64,000 nt of DNA, from contig NC_064679.1 of the NCBI RefSeq assembly GCF_023278565.1, positions 4,712,001 to 4,776,000 of the forward strand, written 5' to 3'. Of this stretch, positions 46,270-61,303 are shown piece by piece; position 1 is the first letter of the stretch; the number at the start of each line of letters is the position of its first letter. The stretch comes from Colletotrichum lupini (Eukaryota > Ascomycota > Sordariomycetes > Glomerellales > Glomerellaceae). The notes under the pieces are model-generated. The model was not told the origin of the DNA, did no database searches, and saw only the letters and a list, made by a program, of their open reading frames with translations. Position numbers and translations under genes: made by a program.

Positions 46270-46845
46270 ATCCGACTCATATGTACCATCATCAGATTAC
46301 ATGGAGACTGTTTGTTGCTTGTTGTGAAATGAATTCATAGGTTCAGCTCGGAGAGAAGTATTTCGGCGAGGTCTGGTCTCCTTTGACTCCGACGTTGAGT
46401 TTGACACTCCGAACCCCACATCACTCCGATCTCACGCCGTAGTCCCATTTCTCTTTTGTTTCCCCCCACCATCCTAGACTCTTAGGGCGCTATTGACAGG
46501 AACATTCCCGATAAGGAGCAGCAGGTTGCGCCGATTAGTTCACAGAGAGCGAGGAAAGGCGCGAATGTCATTACAGCTATCCACAAGTGAGACATCAATC
46601 GGTGCCAATCGTTGCTGATATCTAGGTTGTGACTCCATTAAATTTGTTCCTATCTCTATTTGACCCTCTCTCCGACGGCTCGACGTGAGTCAAGGGCCAT
46701 CGGAATGGGTTCAACGCAGACTAGCAAAGCATTGAACGTCGTTGTATAAGTAATTAGTCTGGGTATCTCGACATCCACGGATCCTTCTAGCTCATTGGGT
46801 TTAACATCATTGTGACTCAGTTCCAGCATCTTCACCTGAATAATT
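46270..46845. promoter_or_regulatory. Divergent promoter, regulator / aminotransferase
   Basis: 576 bp separate the two start codons. No coding frame is supported. A shared control region is likely by position, with no specific operator identified. Confidence 0.45.
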
Positions 46846-48580
46846 ATGGGCGAATACATCAACTCCGACCATGCCTCCATCCCGGACACTGTCACCGATG
46901 CCGTGTTGAAGCCGGCTCGGCGCACGGTCCCGGCCAGCAAATGGGGCGTCGCAGCTCAATGTACCACCGAAGACTTCAAGACCAGAACAGACAAGCATAA
47001 GCCACTAGCCAAAGATTGGAACCGTGAGTGCTTGGTTCTAGTTCAGAATCTGTGACAGTGACAGCGGAGAGCTTTTGCGGTAGAGCTAACCTTGCCATAC
47101 TTACCAGACCGTTTAACTCACGAATCGACAGCGAGAACAGGATCTTCGCTAAAGGCAGCTTTCAAGCACCTACAGAATCCGGATGTTATCTCTCTTGGCG
47201 GCGGTATACCACTCAGCGAATTCCTTCCTTTCGAGACACTCTCGTTCACGCCGTCATTCGTTCCAAGCAGCTCCAGGTCAAAGTCTGCATCAGACTCCTC
47301 CGTTGATGATGCATGCTTCCGATCGAGCAAAACAGACCTTTCCGAGGGCCGAAGCGTGTTCGATATCTCTGTAGCGCTGAACTATGGTCAAGGTAGCGGG
47401 TCTCCGCAACTTCTACGATGGATCATTGAACACACCGAGATGGTCCATAACCCCCCTTATGCAGATTGGGGATGCACCATGACCGTTGGCAACACTTCGG
47501 CGCTAGACATGGCCCTTCGCATGCTCGCCAAACCTGGTGACTATGTGCTGTCAGAGAAGTTCACCTACTCGACGGCAGTCGAAACTGCAAAGCCGATGGG
47601 TGTCAAGTTCCTTGGTGTCGACATGGATGGAGAAGGCTTGCTGCCAGAGAGCCTCCTCCAGGTCTTGGACACATGGAACCCAGCAGAGCACGAGAACGCA
47701 GCGAAGCCATTCCTATTATACCTCGTCCCAACAGGTCACAACCCCACTGGTGCTACTCAAAGTCTACAGCGTCGCAGAAGTATTTACCGGGTGGCACAGC
47801 AACACGATTTGATCATTCTGGAAGACGATCCCTACTACTGGCTTCAGATGGACGCCTACAGCCCATCCGCAGAACTGACAACACCTTCCACCACCCCTCA
47901 GTCGCCGGCAGACTTACTAAACGCGATCGTCCCGACATACCTCGGCATCGACGTAGACGGGCGTGTCATGCGCATGGACTCTTTCAGCAAGGTCATCAGC
48001 CCTGGATCTCGAATTGGTTGGATTACTGCCCCTCAAGCAGTAGTAGAGCGATACAAAACCCATGCCGACGTATCAACGCAGGGACCTAGCGGATTCAGTC
48101 AACTCGCATTCTTCAAGCTTCTAGATGAGTTTTGGGGCCATGCCGGGTTCCTTGAGTGGATGCTACATATCCGTGGAGAGTATACTGAGCGTCGGGATTT
48201 CATGGTGCGAGCTTGCGAACAGCACTTGCCCCGAGAAATCGTCGCATGGAAGCCGGCACGGGCGGGCATGTTTGTGAGTACTACACTACTTGCATGTAGA
48301 ATGTTCTTTTACTAAACCCTTGCAGCAATGGCTAGGCGTGGACTGGCAAAAACACCCCGATGCCTCAACGAAGTCTCCGAATGAGATTGAAGAGGAGATA
48401 TGGCAAGAGGCACTGGCTCAAGGCGCTCTCATTGCTCGGGGTAGTTGGTTCAATGCCAACAAGCACATTCCGCTGAATGAGATTTTCTTCCGGACCACAT
48501 TCGCTGCCGCACCCCTGGTTCAAATTGAAGAGGCAGTCAAACGGTTCGGAGCAGCGTTGAGAAAAATCTTCCAACTATGA
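46846..48580 (+). CDS. PLP-dependent aminotransferase (Aro8 / 2-aminoadipate type)
   Basis: Three exons: 46846-47023, 47108-48273 and 48326-48580, giving 532 aa. It belongs to the fold-type I aspartate aminotransferase superfamily, subgroup of yeast Aro8/Aro9 and 2-aminoadipate/kynurenine aminotransferases. Motifs: SLGGGIPLSEFLPF, ALNYGQGSGSPQLLRWI, VGNTSALDMALRML, LVPTGHNPTG (substrate and PLP contacts), DDPYYWLQ and MDSFSKVISPGSRIGWI with the PLP Lys. The C-terminal exon carries the conserved RGSWFN and FFRTTFA with the carboxylate-binding Arg. It transfers amino groups between aromatic or 2-aminoadipate-type amino acids and 2-oxo acids in the cytosol. No lesion. The length is about 30 residues above Aro8 because of a Ser-rich insert after SFVPSSS. 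Confidence 0.9.
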
Positions 48581-49115
48581 CGAGGTGATTGACGTTTTGA
48601 ATTTCGCAGAACTAGAGAGAATCCGAGAAGGAGTAGGCGGAGAACAATAATGAACGTGAAAGTGAAGCTTTTTGGGTAATAGAACTATGAATGTGTATAG
48701 CTGTGCTCATTAAAGTCGCTTTAGGATACGCTTGGTTCTGGTTTCAACGAAAGACCTCTAGGCAAAAGATGAGATTGACCGATGACTATTGCTGCTGCAC
48801 ATGGTCATCGATGGGAATGGCCTCACAAGCGAATTGGCCTCAGTGGGGATATTGGTGACATCGGACTCAGCCAATGGAATCTTATCCTGGGTCGACAGGG
48901 GGCCCAGGCTTACAACCGCTTTACCACCCATTCGATACTTATGTAACCTCTTAGCCTGATGAGAAAGTGGAATGGACCAATTTTTATACTCGATTTCTCC
49001 TGAATATATTCGCTTCTAAATCCACGTATCCAAGGTTTCTCGAGAGCTTTGTACTAGGGCAAAATCTCCTCAACAACACCACCACCAGAAGACCAAACTG
49101 CTAGGAACCGCTCCG
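48581..49115. other. Intergenic, nothing recognised
   Basis: This 535-bp spacer lies between the aminotransferase stop and the F-box gene start. No feature is supported. Confidence 0.45.
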
Positions 49116-52100
49116 ATGGCTCAAAGGGATCAGGGACGAGCCCTTGCCCCCATGGATTGCAGCATAGACTCAACACGCCTCTTGGACTTGCCGTTGGAAT
49201 GCCTTGATCAAATCTTCGAAGACGTCGTTGCGTACGATGAGGAGAGCGAGTTCAATTTGAGAGATGCAACGCGTCTTCTACGTGTGTCGAGTGAGTGTCC
49301 TCTCATCACGGCCAATAAGTTCACGCCTTCAGAATCAGCCATTTTCTTGTAGCAGGGCTAATTGAACGCCAGAGCTATTCGAGATCATTGTCATGAGAGC
49401 CATCTACATAACCAAACTTCTTCACAAGATGAGGCGCAATCCAGAAGTCGGCATTCTTGCCAAGCAAGACCACTCGCACATGGCCTCACCCCAGTGCCGC
49501 GTGCAACATCGCGGTAATGCAAGCTTCTTCCTGGCAAAGTACCTCATGATCCAGCCATATCGTCATTTACCGTGGAGTACAAGCCTAGCTACAGTGATCA
49601 ACGCCATCACTGATAGGACAATACGAGATGATGGCTTGAATCTCGACAGCGAAGAACGGTACAGACGCATCCATCATCTTTGCAAACAAGCCGTCCATCT
49701 TCCAGATGCAGTCAAACATTATGGAATTTGGGACCTCTTCAGTGATCATTTTCAAAAGCTGCTTTTTCCTTCGGAGACGGATCCCGTCGTCACAAATGAG
49801 CCATTCGAAGACCTGCTATTCCTTGCCAAATTCTATCTGCAATCAGAAGACGCGGAGAGACTTGTACTATCTCAGATCCTGAACAAAGGTCCTAAATCAC
49901 TATCTTCTGTTGGGATGACAAAATCTCGGGATGGAAGATACGCTGCTTCTTCGCTGCTGGGATCAGTCATGGAAGCTGCGATCAGGAGTGGCAGTTCGAA
50001 CCTCGCTGTTCTTCTGATTAACTACGAGATCAATACTTCACGAGAAAAGATAACGAAGACGGTCCGAGGAAAGGAAATAAAGGGCGTTAGATTCTACGAT
50101 CTTCACTTCTGGAGGCTAGCCATGGCTTTTGACGACCTGGAGACTATGAGTGCTCTTTTGGATGCCGCAGACCGAAGAGTACCGAGCAAGGCTTTGGGTC
50201 AAATTCTTCTGGAAGCTGTGTGCGCTCAACAGCTAGAGATACTCCAATTGATATTGGATAACCAAATGCCGCATCGCAAGCTTTCAAAACTTATTACGGC
50301 AGTAACAGGAGGAATGAAAGGTTAAAACATGCCATTGACACGTGTCTGGAGGAGGCCGTCAAACATGGGCACTCTATAGCAGCGCTTATACCTATATAAA
50401 TAAATTAAATATAAGGTTCGTATTTGATTATTTAGCTCATTTCTCGCGCTATATTTAATTATTTAATAATTAATTAATAGATTTAACTAATTTCTTAATT
50501 AAGAATTCAATAAAGCTATTGCGAAAGTCCTTATAATACTAACTTATAAACTTTATTTTAATTAGCTCTTTTAATTAAAAAATTAACCTTTTATTTTTAT
50601 AATACTACTACGAAGCTAGTTCTTAAAATATTAGACCTTTTTTAGTATAAAGGATCTTATTAATAATTATTATAAAGTTAAAGTTAACTTTATAAGGCTA
50701 AATATTTTTTCGTAATTTATTATTATTATAAAGATCGTAAAAATAATAAGTATAAGCTTACTTAATATTAAATAGGTTAGCTAATAGTTAATCTATTATT
50801 AAATTAAGTTAAGGACCGGCTAAGGGATAATTTATAAATAATATTAATTAAGCTTAGGTACGTAGTTAATTATTACGTTTATTATTTAAAATATTAATTA
50901 TTATTAATATTATAAGTTTTTTATAATACTTTTTAAAATCGTAAGGGTATTAAAAGTGGCTTATAACTATTATAATAAAAGAAAAGGACTTAGATAACGA
51001 GGAAAAAGAGGACTTATTATCTTATTTATATACTATTTTTATTAATAATCGTAAAATCCCTTTTTTATATTAAATAGTTAATAACTTTACTTAGGCGTAT
51101 CCTACTTCTTTTTTAATTATTTTAATCCTTACTTAGGGTAAAAAATAATTATTATAGTATAAAATAGAGAGTTACTTAATTTCATATAATACTTATTAAG
51201 GACTTACTAAGTATTAATAATTAATAATTAAAAGTATCCTCGCGAGTTAAAATTACTATTAAAAAGCAGCTCTACTCGCTCCCTAAGTATATACTTAAAC
51301 TAAATATAATAAGGGATATTATTTAAAGTTAGAGATTAAAAAAGAAGTTAGAATATAAATTAACGACGAGCTAATTATTAATAAAGTAGTATCATTTACG
51401 TTAATTACGATTACGACGCTACGATTTAAAAAGCCGTAAGATCTATTTTTTTTTAAAAAGTTTATTATATAACTTCTTTTATTTTTTAAAATAGTTAATA
51501 AAGTACTTAAGACCTATTATTATTTTTTATAAATAGTTATAACCGTCTTTTTTACCCTAGCTTTAGTATTTTATTATTTAAAAATAAAGTAGTTTAAGTA
51601 CCGCTTTTAGCTCGGTTAATAACTATTAATTATTATTATTAAGAACGTCCTTAATAAGGATCCGTTATTTTAAATCTTTATAAACTTAATTAGTTATTAA
51701 AAAAGTATAAATCTATTTTTTTTTTAAAAAGCGCTATATTATAGAATATATTAAATTCTATTTTATATCATTATTAAACGTCAATATAAGCTCTTACGAT
51801 AACTCCTTAAAGAGAGTAAATATATCGTTCTTATTAATCTTATTATTAACTTCGAAAAAGGCTTTATATTATTAAAGTAACGAGTAAATAAATTTAATAA
51901 CGTTCTAAAGCTTATTAATAAGGCCCCTTATGCGCTAGAAATTAAGATCTTTTTAAGGTTATTTAGTATTAATTAATATATTTAATTCTTATTTAAATAC
52001 CTCTTTATTATTATTATTAAATAAAAAGGCTTTATTAACGAGGTTAAGAATATAACCGTAGTACTTTATCTTTTAGTTAAGAATATTTTTTTAAGTATAA

Positions 52101-54373
52101 ATATAAAATAATATAAGATATAAGTAACCTAGGTAAGTATTATTATTTAAAGTATTATTATAAATAACTACTCCGACTTAGTTACCTAATTCTTAGTTAT
52201 TTATTACCGATTTTATAATCTAAGTAATATTAGCCCTATTATAAGTACTATATTATTATTATAAAATAATAAAGTATTATATTTATTACTTAGTATAGTT
52301 TAAAAAGTAAATAAAAACGGTAATAATAATATTCTATATTAATAAGGTTTATAAATTAAATAATAAGTAAACTTTCGTTATTAACCTCCGGATTTTTACC
52401 CCAATTATATTTTTTTTCTTAGTAAAGATCTTACTTAGCTCTTTTTTTATATTTTTATATAATAATAAGAGTTCGTTAGTAATACTACAATCTAATTAAT
52501 AAAAAAGGGCCCGGAGGTAAGAATTATAAAAAGTTATAAATAGGCTATTATTATTAATAATATACCTAATTACTAATTCCTTAATTCTTATTACTTAGCC
52601 TTTTATAATAATACTAAAAATAAGTTTCTATCTCTTTAATATAAAGTCGTACTTAGAGGATTTTAATAAATATAATAACTTATTAACGCTTAGATTTATT
52701 ATTTAATATTTTAACTTTAAATAAGCTATTATTAAGCTCGTAATTACTATTTTAAAATAAGTAATAATACTTATTTTATTATAATAATAATAAAACTAAA
52801 AGACTTTACCTTAAATATTTTTATTATAAATCTCTTAAATAAAGACCTCCTCTAAATAGATTTATAACTTCTTTAACTTTACGCCCTTTTATAATATTAA
52901 ATCGTTATTAATAAAAGTCCTCCTTTTTTAAATTATTTTTAAAAGGGCGAAGAGGTTATTATAATTATTAAAATTAGTTAATAATACGAAGCCAGCGTTA
53001 ATTAGGGTTTATAATTATAAAATAATCTAAAATAGTAGCTACGTACTAAGAATTATATAACTTATTATTAATTAATTAATTATAATATAGCGAATTAATT
53101 AATATATAATTTAATTAATATTAACAATAATTATAATAATTATAAAGGGTTAAAAATAATAGTATATAACTTCGTGAGTTTTATTAATATTAAAAACAGG
53201 GGATACTAAAGGTTTTTTAAATTTTTAAATATAATAAACTATTAAATTAAGGGCTCTATAATACTTAAGTATTTTCTTTTATAATAATTATTAATAATTT
53301 ATTTAGTTAAGTAGTATAATACTAAATTTATAATCGTAAATAAGGAGTTATAAGTTCGAATCCCGCTCTAAGTATTTATATTCCTAATTATAAACTTCTA
53401 TAGGGTATAATTAAAAATATCGATTTTTAATTAGCCTAGCCCCGGATTTTCTTTTTTTCTAGGCGACCTTATATTTAATTAAATACGTTAAATATAGGGC
53501 CTTACGATATTTAATTATTTAACTTACTAAAATTCCTATATTTAACTATTTGTTTGACTTATTTGTTTGATTAATTTGAATGGGTATAAGCGCTGCTCTA
53601 TGGTGTTCAACGTACTTATACACACGCCTTACGCTCTAGAAAGACACTTTTACCAGCATAGCTGGAAAAAGAAATGGGGGTTTGACCCTTCGATTCAGTC
53701 GACTTCAGATTACTGCCGCCCCGCCAGGTCACTTATTGAGGTCGCTGCTAGTCGCGGAGATGAGGTAACCATCCGTGAGTTGCTCTCTAAAGGACATGGC
53801 CCTTTTGGACTTAGGGACAACGCAAAACCTCACCATTGGTTAAACCCATACCACCGCCTCAGCCACCTCCGTGGTCTCATGCCAATGATCGCCGCTGCGA
53901 AGAGCCGGCATGTCGGCGCCGCACTTGCTCTGATCAGGGGACACTTCAAGTGTGATGCAGTCAGGTGGCTCTTGATCATCGGAACGGTCCTAGAAGGCAG
54001 AGACCAACAGCAACCCCACAGACGACATGTCAACCCGAAACCATCTTCTACGTCAAGTATTGATGCAGACGATGGAGAACGGCGGGTCCAGCGTGACAGA
54101 GATGTCAAATTCTGGCAGGAGTTGATCGACGCAGGGGTTCTGGATCTGCAACATTCTGCCAAAGGATGCCAATGTTCCGAAACACCAATGGCAATGGCGG
54201 CGACTCATCCCACCCGTATGGCAATAGAGGCTGCCAGGAACTTCGTCTGCGAGCGGCTCGTCATCCCTTCCAATGCCGAATACCGTGAATGTGGAGACCA
54301 GTCGGACGCTGGATGGAACCCACGGCAATTTCCCGAGGATATAAGAACACCAACTGGTATTATATTGTCCTAG
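49116..54373 (+). pseudogene. F-box/ankyrin-like protein gene, interrupted by hAT copy 2 and frameshifted
   Basis: Exon 1 (49116-49290) encodes an F-box (LLDLPLECLDQIFEDV) after a short N-terminus. It splices (GTGAGT...CGCCAG) to 49373, giving RVSKLFEIIVMRAIYI. The body continues with degenerate ankyrin-like helical repeats to about 50300. The frame then breaks: reading on gives GMKG and a stop at 50323, but another frame continues as RNERLKHAIDTCLEEAVKHGHS to the transposon and on into MVFNVLIHTPYALERHF at 53596. So a one-base indel lies near 50295-50320. The last part, to 54373, has further ankyrin-like units (RSLIEVAASRGDEVTIRELLSKG). F-box proteins recruit targets to SCF ubiquitin ligases. 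The gene is dead through two independent lesions. Confidence 0.8.
50380..53595 (-). mobile_element. hAT-type DNA transposon, copy 2, saturated with RIP, inverted relative to copy 1
   Basis: The element is 3216 bp. The left end is CAGCGCTTATACCTATA, the right end ATGGGTATAAGCGCTG. Flanks are CTCTATAG (50372-50379) and CTCTATGG (53596-53603), an 8-bp duplication with one G-to-A change, which is C-to-T in CpA on the other strand. The interior lacks CpA and TpG. The left end matches the reverse complement of the right end of copy 1 over at least 130 bp, with differences only of transition type, so the two copies are inverted. No open frame remains. Confidence 0.93.
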
Positions 54374-54799
54374 CAGCGAATTGATAGGGAAGCTGAAAAG
54401 GAAAGGAAGTCGTAGATGTCTGCTGTAATGAAGTATGAATCAGAAACAACTCGACCCATCATTCTTTGCTTCATGGCCCACAATCCAAAGTTCTATCCAA
54501 AACTTCTTGAACACGCGTATGCATCATTGAGCAGATGCTAGGAACGAAGCAAGCTCGCATAAATAGATGTCATCATATCCCTTGGGGTACCTGAATTCCG
54601 GTTTGTGTTCATTGAACTTCGCCTGATGTTGCTACCCAAATGAGGAGGCTATGTGAGCTTGAGACTCGATCAATTTTCATTACACATATATGGAGTCGGC
54701 GAAGCTTCGATGATCATTTCCCCCTTTTGTTCATAAAATCCACGAAGTCCATGCCGCCCAATCCTACGCCAAAACGAACCCTCGTCAACGGCTGCTGCT
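54374..54799. other. Convergent spacer
   Basis: This 426-bp region lies between the F-box pseudogene and the 3' end of the Lys/Ala/Asn-repeat gene. Nothing else is seen. Confidence 0.45.
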
Positions 54800-55483
54800 T
54801 CAAATGAGGTGGGTGACATCTGAGACGTAGCGCTTGTTGGCCTTCTTCGCTGCCTGACCACACTGGCCAGCGATAGCAGTCGTCTTGCCATTGACGGCAC
54901 ACTGGCCGTTGGCGTTGCAAGCACCAGCCCCCTTCCCATCGGTGCAGGCCAAGCCAGAGAACTCGGCTTGGGACTTGCCCTTGCCCTTGGCAGCGTTGGC
55001 GTTGCCTGCATTCGCGTTGCCAGCGTTGGCATTGTTGCCCGCATTGGCGTTGTTACCAGCGTTGGCATTCTTCTTCGCGTTTGCATTCTTCTTTGCCGCA
55101 TTGGCGTTCTTCTTCTTGGCAGCAGCGGCAGCGCCGTTGTTCTTCTTCGCGGCCGCCGCAGCACCGGTATTCTTCTTTGCCGCGGCAGCGTTGGCGGCGT
55201 TCGCCTTGGCAGCGGCAGCGCCATTGTTCTTCTTGGCCGCCGCTCCGGCAGCCCTCTTCTTCTTCGCTCGGGCCTCGAGGTGGGCGGCGTCGTTTGCGAC
55301 GAAGTCCTCTGCACGGACTTCGATCGGGAGGGCAACATCGTTTCCTTGGACCGCGGGGGCTGGGGGACCGTATTAGTACACTTAGGCTCGTGGGATTGGA
55401 ACGTAATCAAGGATGAGCTTACCAGAAATGACGTTGCCAGCCAAAAGGCCAATGGCAAAGAAAGCGGCAGTTGAGAATCTCAT
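54800..55483 (-). CDS. Secreted Lys/Ala/Asn-repeat protein with C-terminal Cys domain
   Basis: Two exons, 55483-55423 and 55359-54800, give 206 aa in phase. The intron GTAAGC...CCCCAG contains TACTAAT 14 bases before the acceptor, an almost perfect branch site. MRFSTAAFFAIGLLAGNVIS is a signal peptide, then a short pro-part (EVRAEDF...) ends in basic residues (ARAKKKR), a possible kexin site. Residues about 55-140 are a degenerate repeat: KKNNGAAAAAK-type units, then KKNANA and GNNANAG units. The C-terminal 50 residues have four Cys (LACTDGKGAGAC, GQCAVNGKT, AGQCGQAAKK). The overlapping frames, an Arg-rich one on this strand and an Ala/Phe-rich one on the other, are by-products of this low-complexity DNA. 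I know no family; a cell-wall-binding or effector-like secreted protein is possible. Confidence 0.72.
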
Positions 55484-59228
<3,745 letters not shown>

Positions 59229-59690
59229 TGATTAAGACTTGTTGGTTGGGAGGCGTTATCTGAAAGACAACTTTCACCTGCTTTCAATTCCGGTGAGCAA
59301 TACTGTCTTTCAGGATGTTGGAGCTGCCAGCTCCCAGTTTCTTTCTGCTGTACATATGCTCCATTCTTCTGAACACATTCAACAATTGGTATGAAGTAGT
59401 GTACATAGTCTTCCTTGCAAGAACACGATGGAAGTTTCAATCCACTCTCTTAAGCTGAGAAAGGCAATTCTGCGATGATGATTGACTACTGTATAAGAGA
59501 TCTTGTGTCGTATATTTTGCAGACAAGTGCTGCAGGGAGTGAAAGTATCTACAGTGAAACATTTGTGGTGATTGATGTTGAGATGAAAAAAAGTGTAGAA
59601 TGTAATGAAGGGACTGGCGGTACGCGTCGGGATGGCCGTACACATCTCCAATCGTCAAAAGTTGTGTTAGCACCAATCATCCCGAGGTAC
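59229..59690. other. Convergent spacer
   Basis: This 462-bp region lies between the xylanase and the next gene on the other strand. No feature is recognised. Confidence 0.5.
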
Positions 59691-61303
59691 TCAGGGAGAC
59701 TCGTTGATAGCTTCTTCCTCGGCCTTCTTCTCCGCGATCGCTGCAGCCTCATCAGGAGCAATGTTGACAAAGGCCTCAGTGGTATCAACATTCTCTGCCT
59801 GGGAGATTGCATCCGCGCGAGCTCGGCCATACCATCTGCCGATCTGGCCTCGCTTCTCAAACTCCAAGCCCCGAGCTGTAGCGCAGACGGGTGGCTCAAT
59901 GAGCACGCCGGTTTGAGGGAATGGTTCGAGGGGACCCCAAACATTGCCATCATCGTCAGCGCCGACGCCCTTCGTCAGGAACTCCATCTGAGAGAAGTCG
60001 TATGAGACTGGCGGAACACCAGGCACATCTTGCTCTCCGGGGACCCACACGTTGACAGGCTGGACGTATGTCCCGGCAGTGATTCCGTTCTTGGTCACGC
60101 GGGTCTTGGCTACTCCATCAATCTCAGCGGTGACTCGGTACTCTCGGGTATACCTGAAGAGGATGTTGTTGCGGTATTCAAACTTGTTCTGAGCATTACG
60201 GCCACCGCGAAGTCCCATGGAGGCAATGATGCGGTCGGTAGTGGCGCCTGTACAGGGATCAACGTCCATCGCGTACAGAGAGACTGTGGCACGGTTATTG
60301 GAGACAAAGCCGATGAACTGCAGAAGGTCAATTGTCAGCAATTTGACCAATATGGCTAGGATATGTCCAGTTGATCGCACTTACTCGAGACTCCGCAATC
60401 TCAGCATTGGGATTTGGATTGTCAATTCCTAGCAGACCAAGTTCCATTCTCACGTAGACGACATCGCCGAGAGTATTGATCTGCACGTTCTGCGCCACAA
60501 TACTGAAGGCAATGACCTCAGCGCCTCGACGGAACCCGGAAAAGGTGATGAAATCGCCGGCTTGGAATGGAGCCATTACAACTGGGTCAGGTGCCGTACT
60601 TTTTTCAAAGTCAGCTTATTGTCTGGACTTCTATGACGATATCAAGGGATAAATTGACTTACAAAGTGCCTGGCCCGACAAAAGGTCGGTTGCTCAAAGG
60701 ACAGAGAGGATCAGTCCCATTGCGCGGAATGCACATGGGAAACCCCGAGAATGACGTGATACTGGGACTCTGATCATCCGCAGTCATCAACGGCGCGCCG
60801 GTATAGCCCTTTGAGAAAACAGCATTCGGGTCTGAAATCCTGACGGTTGGCCCGTTCTGGATCTTGAGACTTCCATCCGCAAAGTCTACAGACTCAACAA
60901 AGCCACTGCTCAACCCTTCGAAAAATTCGTAGAGTTGGACTTGAGCAACACGAGGCTCTCCGTTGATGCTATTTCCAATGACCTATACGCGGATATCAGT
61001 AATGCTCTCTTTGACTTCGAGATGAATGCCCGGTATCTATACCAAAGTCTCATATCCGGTGAAATCCGCCTTATTGGCGACAAACTCTTTCCAGGGCACC
61101 CAGGCAGCTGGAAACTGTACCAGAAGGTTCTTTGGCACATTGATGGTAAAGCCATTGACGACAATTGTCCCGCCTGTGTTGAAGGCATTGTCAGTTGCAG
61201 TCGCGTCTTCAAGAGCACCTTGAACCCAAATAGGGGCCTCTTGAGATGCTACAGAAGCCACCAACAGGAACCAGACAGCGATAAAGACATGGAGAAGATG
61301 CAT
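59691..61303 (-). CDS. Secreted conserved-type protein of unknown function
   Basis: Four exons: 61303-61043, 60982-60663, 60598-60385 and 60317-59691, giving 473 aa in phase. MHLLHVFIAVWFLLVASVASQ is a signal peptide. The body is mostly beta-type: IWVQGALEDATATDN, NTGGTIVVNGFTINVPKNLLVQFPAAWVPWKEF, then PFQAGDFITFSGFRRG, VAQNVQINTLGDVVYVRMELGLLGI and FVSNNRATVSLYAMDVDPCTG. The tail is acidic and Ala-rich (AAAIAEKKAEEEAINESP). I do not recognise a catalytic family. The repeated pattern of OB- or beta-sandwich-like segments suggests an extracellular binding or wall protein. The gene is convergent with the xylanase. Confidence 0.75.

Noticed and set aside
54885..55376. Ala/Phe/Leu-rich frame on the plus strand resembling a membrane protein
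   Set aside because: It is the complement of the Lys/Ala/Asn repeats; its hydrophobicity is an artefact of codon complementarity.
54670..55458. Arg/Pro-rich 262-codon frame on the minus strand
   Set aside because: It is the wrong frame of the Lys/Ala/Asn-repeat gene. The correct frame has a signal peptide and a phase-consistent intron with a branch site.
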